6,711 bases of DNA from positions 1 through 6,711 of the forward strand of contig JAGWXQ010000087.1 of assembly GCA_018969805.1 (NCBI GenBank). The letters are read 5' to 3'. Below, in pieces: positions 6,155-6,711 of this stretch (position 1 is the stretch's first letter; the number at the start of each line of letters is the position of its first letter). A program made the position numbers and the translations under genes. The stretch comes from Paenibacillaceae bacterium (GTDB taxonomy: Bacteria; Bacillota; Bacilli; Paenibacillales; YIM-B00363). The notes under the pieces are model-generated. The model was not told the DNA's origin. It saw only the letters and a list, made by a program, of their open reading frames with translations, and did no database searches.

Positions 6155-6711
6155 TGTGCACTCCCTCGAATGTGTCCGTTGCCGTGGACGACGTATTTGG
6201 TCGATGTGAGTGCAGGCAGACCCATCGGGCCTCGTGCGTGCAACTTTTGCGTACTGATGCCGATTTCTGCTCCGAAGCCAAATTCGAATCCGTCGGTAAA
6301 GCGCGTAGACGCGTTGTGGTACACGGCGGCCGCATCGACTGTGGCGAGAAACGTTTCTGCTGATGCGGCATCGTTGGTGACGATGCACTCGGAATGTTTT
6401 GTGCCGTACGTGTGGATATGTTCCAGTGCTTCATCGACATCGCGGACGATGCGGACGTTAAGAGACAAGTCGTTGTATTCGGTACGGTAGTGCTGTTCGG
6501 TGACGGGTGTCCCGATGTCGATGCGCGCACGCACGTGGTCATCCGTGTACAACGTGACGCCATGGGCGACAAGTGCTTCAAGCAGCGGCTGCATTTGTGC
6601 GTACCGCTCGTGAATGAGCAGCGTTTCCATTGCGTTGCATACGGATGGACGTTGTACTTTGGCGTTGATCGCGATCGCCTGTGCCATATCGGGATCGGCA
6701 GCAGCATCGAT
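6151..6711 (-). CDS. proA: Gamma-glutamyl phosphate reductase, C-terminal part (runs off the window)
   Basis: ProA reduces gamma-glutamyl phosphate to glutamate-5-semialdehyde with NADPH, which cyclises to the ProC substrate. The visible 186 codons are the C-terminal part of a protein of about 415 residues. The start lies beyond position 6711. Counting from the window edge, NAKVQRPSVCNAMETLL (16-32) contains the catalytic cysteine (residue 25, near 6637-6639) of this aldehyde-dehydrogenase-superfamily enzyme. VDEALEHIHTYGTKHSECI (92-110) matches the ProA signature, and HNASTRFTDGFEFGFGAEIG (132-151) is the conserved end of the catalytic domain. The stop overlaps the proC start as ATGA. The first ProA partner, proB (glutamate 5-kinase), would be expected further upstream if the usual proBA order holds. 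Confidence 0.95.
   Translation of the reverse strand: MDAAADPDMAQAIAINAKVQRPSVCNAMETLLIHERYAQMQPLLEALVAHGVTLYTDDHVRARIDIGTPVTEQHYRTEYNDLSLNVRIVRDVDEALEHIHTYGTKHSECIVTNDAASAETFLATVDAAAVYHNASTRFTDGFEFGFGAEIGISTQKLHARGPMGLPALTSTKYVVHGNGHIRGSAQ
6161..6167 (-). promoter_or_regulatory. Ribosome binding site for proC
   Basis: Read on the - strand, GAGGGAG ends 6 nt before ATG 6154 and sits within the last codons of proA. It supports the ATG that overlaps the proA stop over any of the upstream in-frame starts. Confidence 0.7.

Noticed and set aside
5540..6490. Long + strand open frame (316 codons) antisense to proC and proA
   Set aside because: Its translation is rich in Arg, Cys and His with no recognisable motif, and it lies opposite two clearly identified enzymes. 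It is a shadow of their GC-biased codon use. The same holds for the + frame 5226-6086.
5829..6707. - strand open frame of 292 codons across proC and proA
   Set aside because: It is in a different frame from both enzymes and its product is a low-complexity Ser/Pro/Thr/Arg string. All family motifs are in the other frames.
3460..6711. SAM riboswitch controlling the methionine salvage genes
   Set aside because: No non-coding leader exists between any of the genes, because all junctions overlap by 4 bp. Any leader would lie beyond the window, upstream of proA.

Overview
The window is a compact, gene-dense stretch of a bacterial chromosome that looks like a moderately GC-rich member of the Bacilli (Bacillota). 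Three things point there: a DnaD primosome protein (a Firmicute replication-initiation factor) whose C-terminal domain closely resembles the Bacillus subtilis protein as I remember it, a RuBisCO-like MtnW enolase with MtnX and MtnB in the Bacillus mtnW-X-B order, and purine-rich GGAGG-type ribosome binding sites before most genes. No mobile element, CRISPR array, tRNA or rRNA is visible. I do not assign a genus.

Left half, + strand (1-2863): the last 26 codons of an unidentified gene; a 3-hydroxyacyl-CoA dehydrogenase family protein starting at GTG 131; acetate kinase (ackA); and dnaD, whose ATG shares one base with the ackA stop codon. ackA and dnaD are probably transcribed together. DnaD lacks the basic C-terminal tail of its B. 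subtilis counterpart.

Right half, - strand (2822-6711, read leftward): the C-terminal part of proA (gamma-glutamyl phosphate reductase), proC (pyrroline-5-carboxylate reductase), mtnW (diketo-methylthiopentyl-1-P enolase), mtnX (the matching phosphatase) and mtnB (methylthioribulose-1-P dehydratase). All four junctions are 4-bp ATGA overlaps, so this looks like one translationally coupled operon joining the last steps of proline synthesis to the middle of the methionine salvage pathway. In pathway order MtnB dehydrates methylthioribulose-1-P, MtnW enolises the product and MtnX dephosphorylates it to the acireductone. The next enzyme, acireductone dioxygenase (mtnD), is not in the window.

The two transcription units converge and their coding regions overlap tail to tail by 42 bp (2822-2863), with no convincing terminator between them. 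I did not find an undescribed system. The best leads are the proline/methionine-salvage operon fusion, the tail-less DnaD at the convergent overlap, a dehydrogenase whose two usual active-site Asn residues are replaced, and a strong excess of the palindromes CGATCG and CGTACG.
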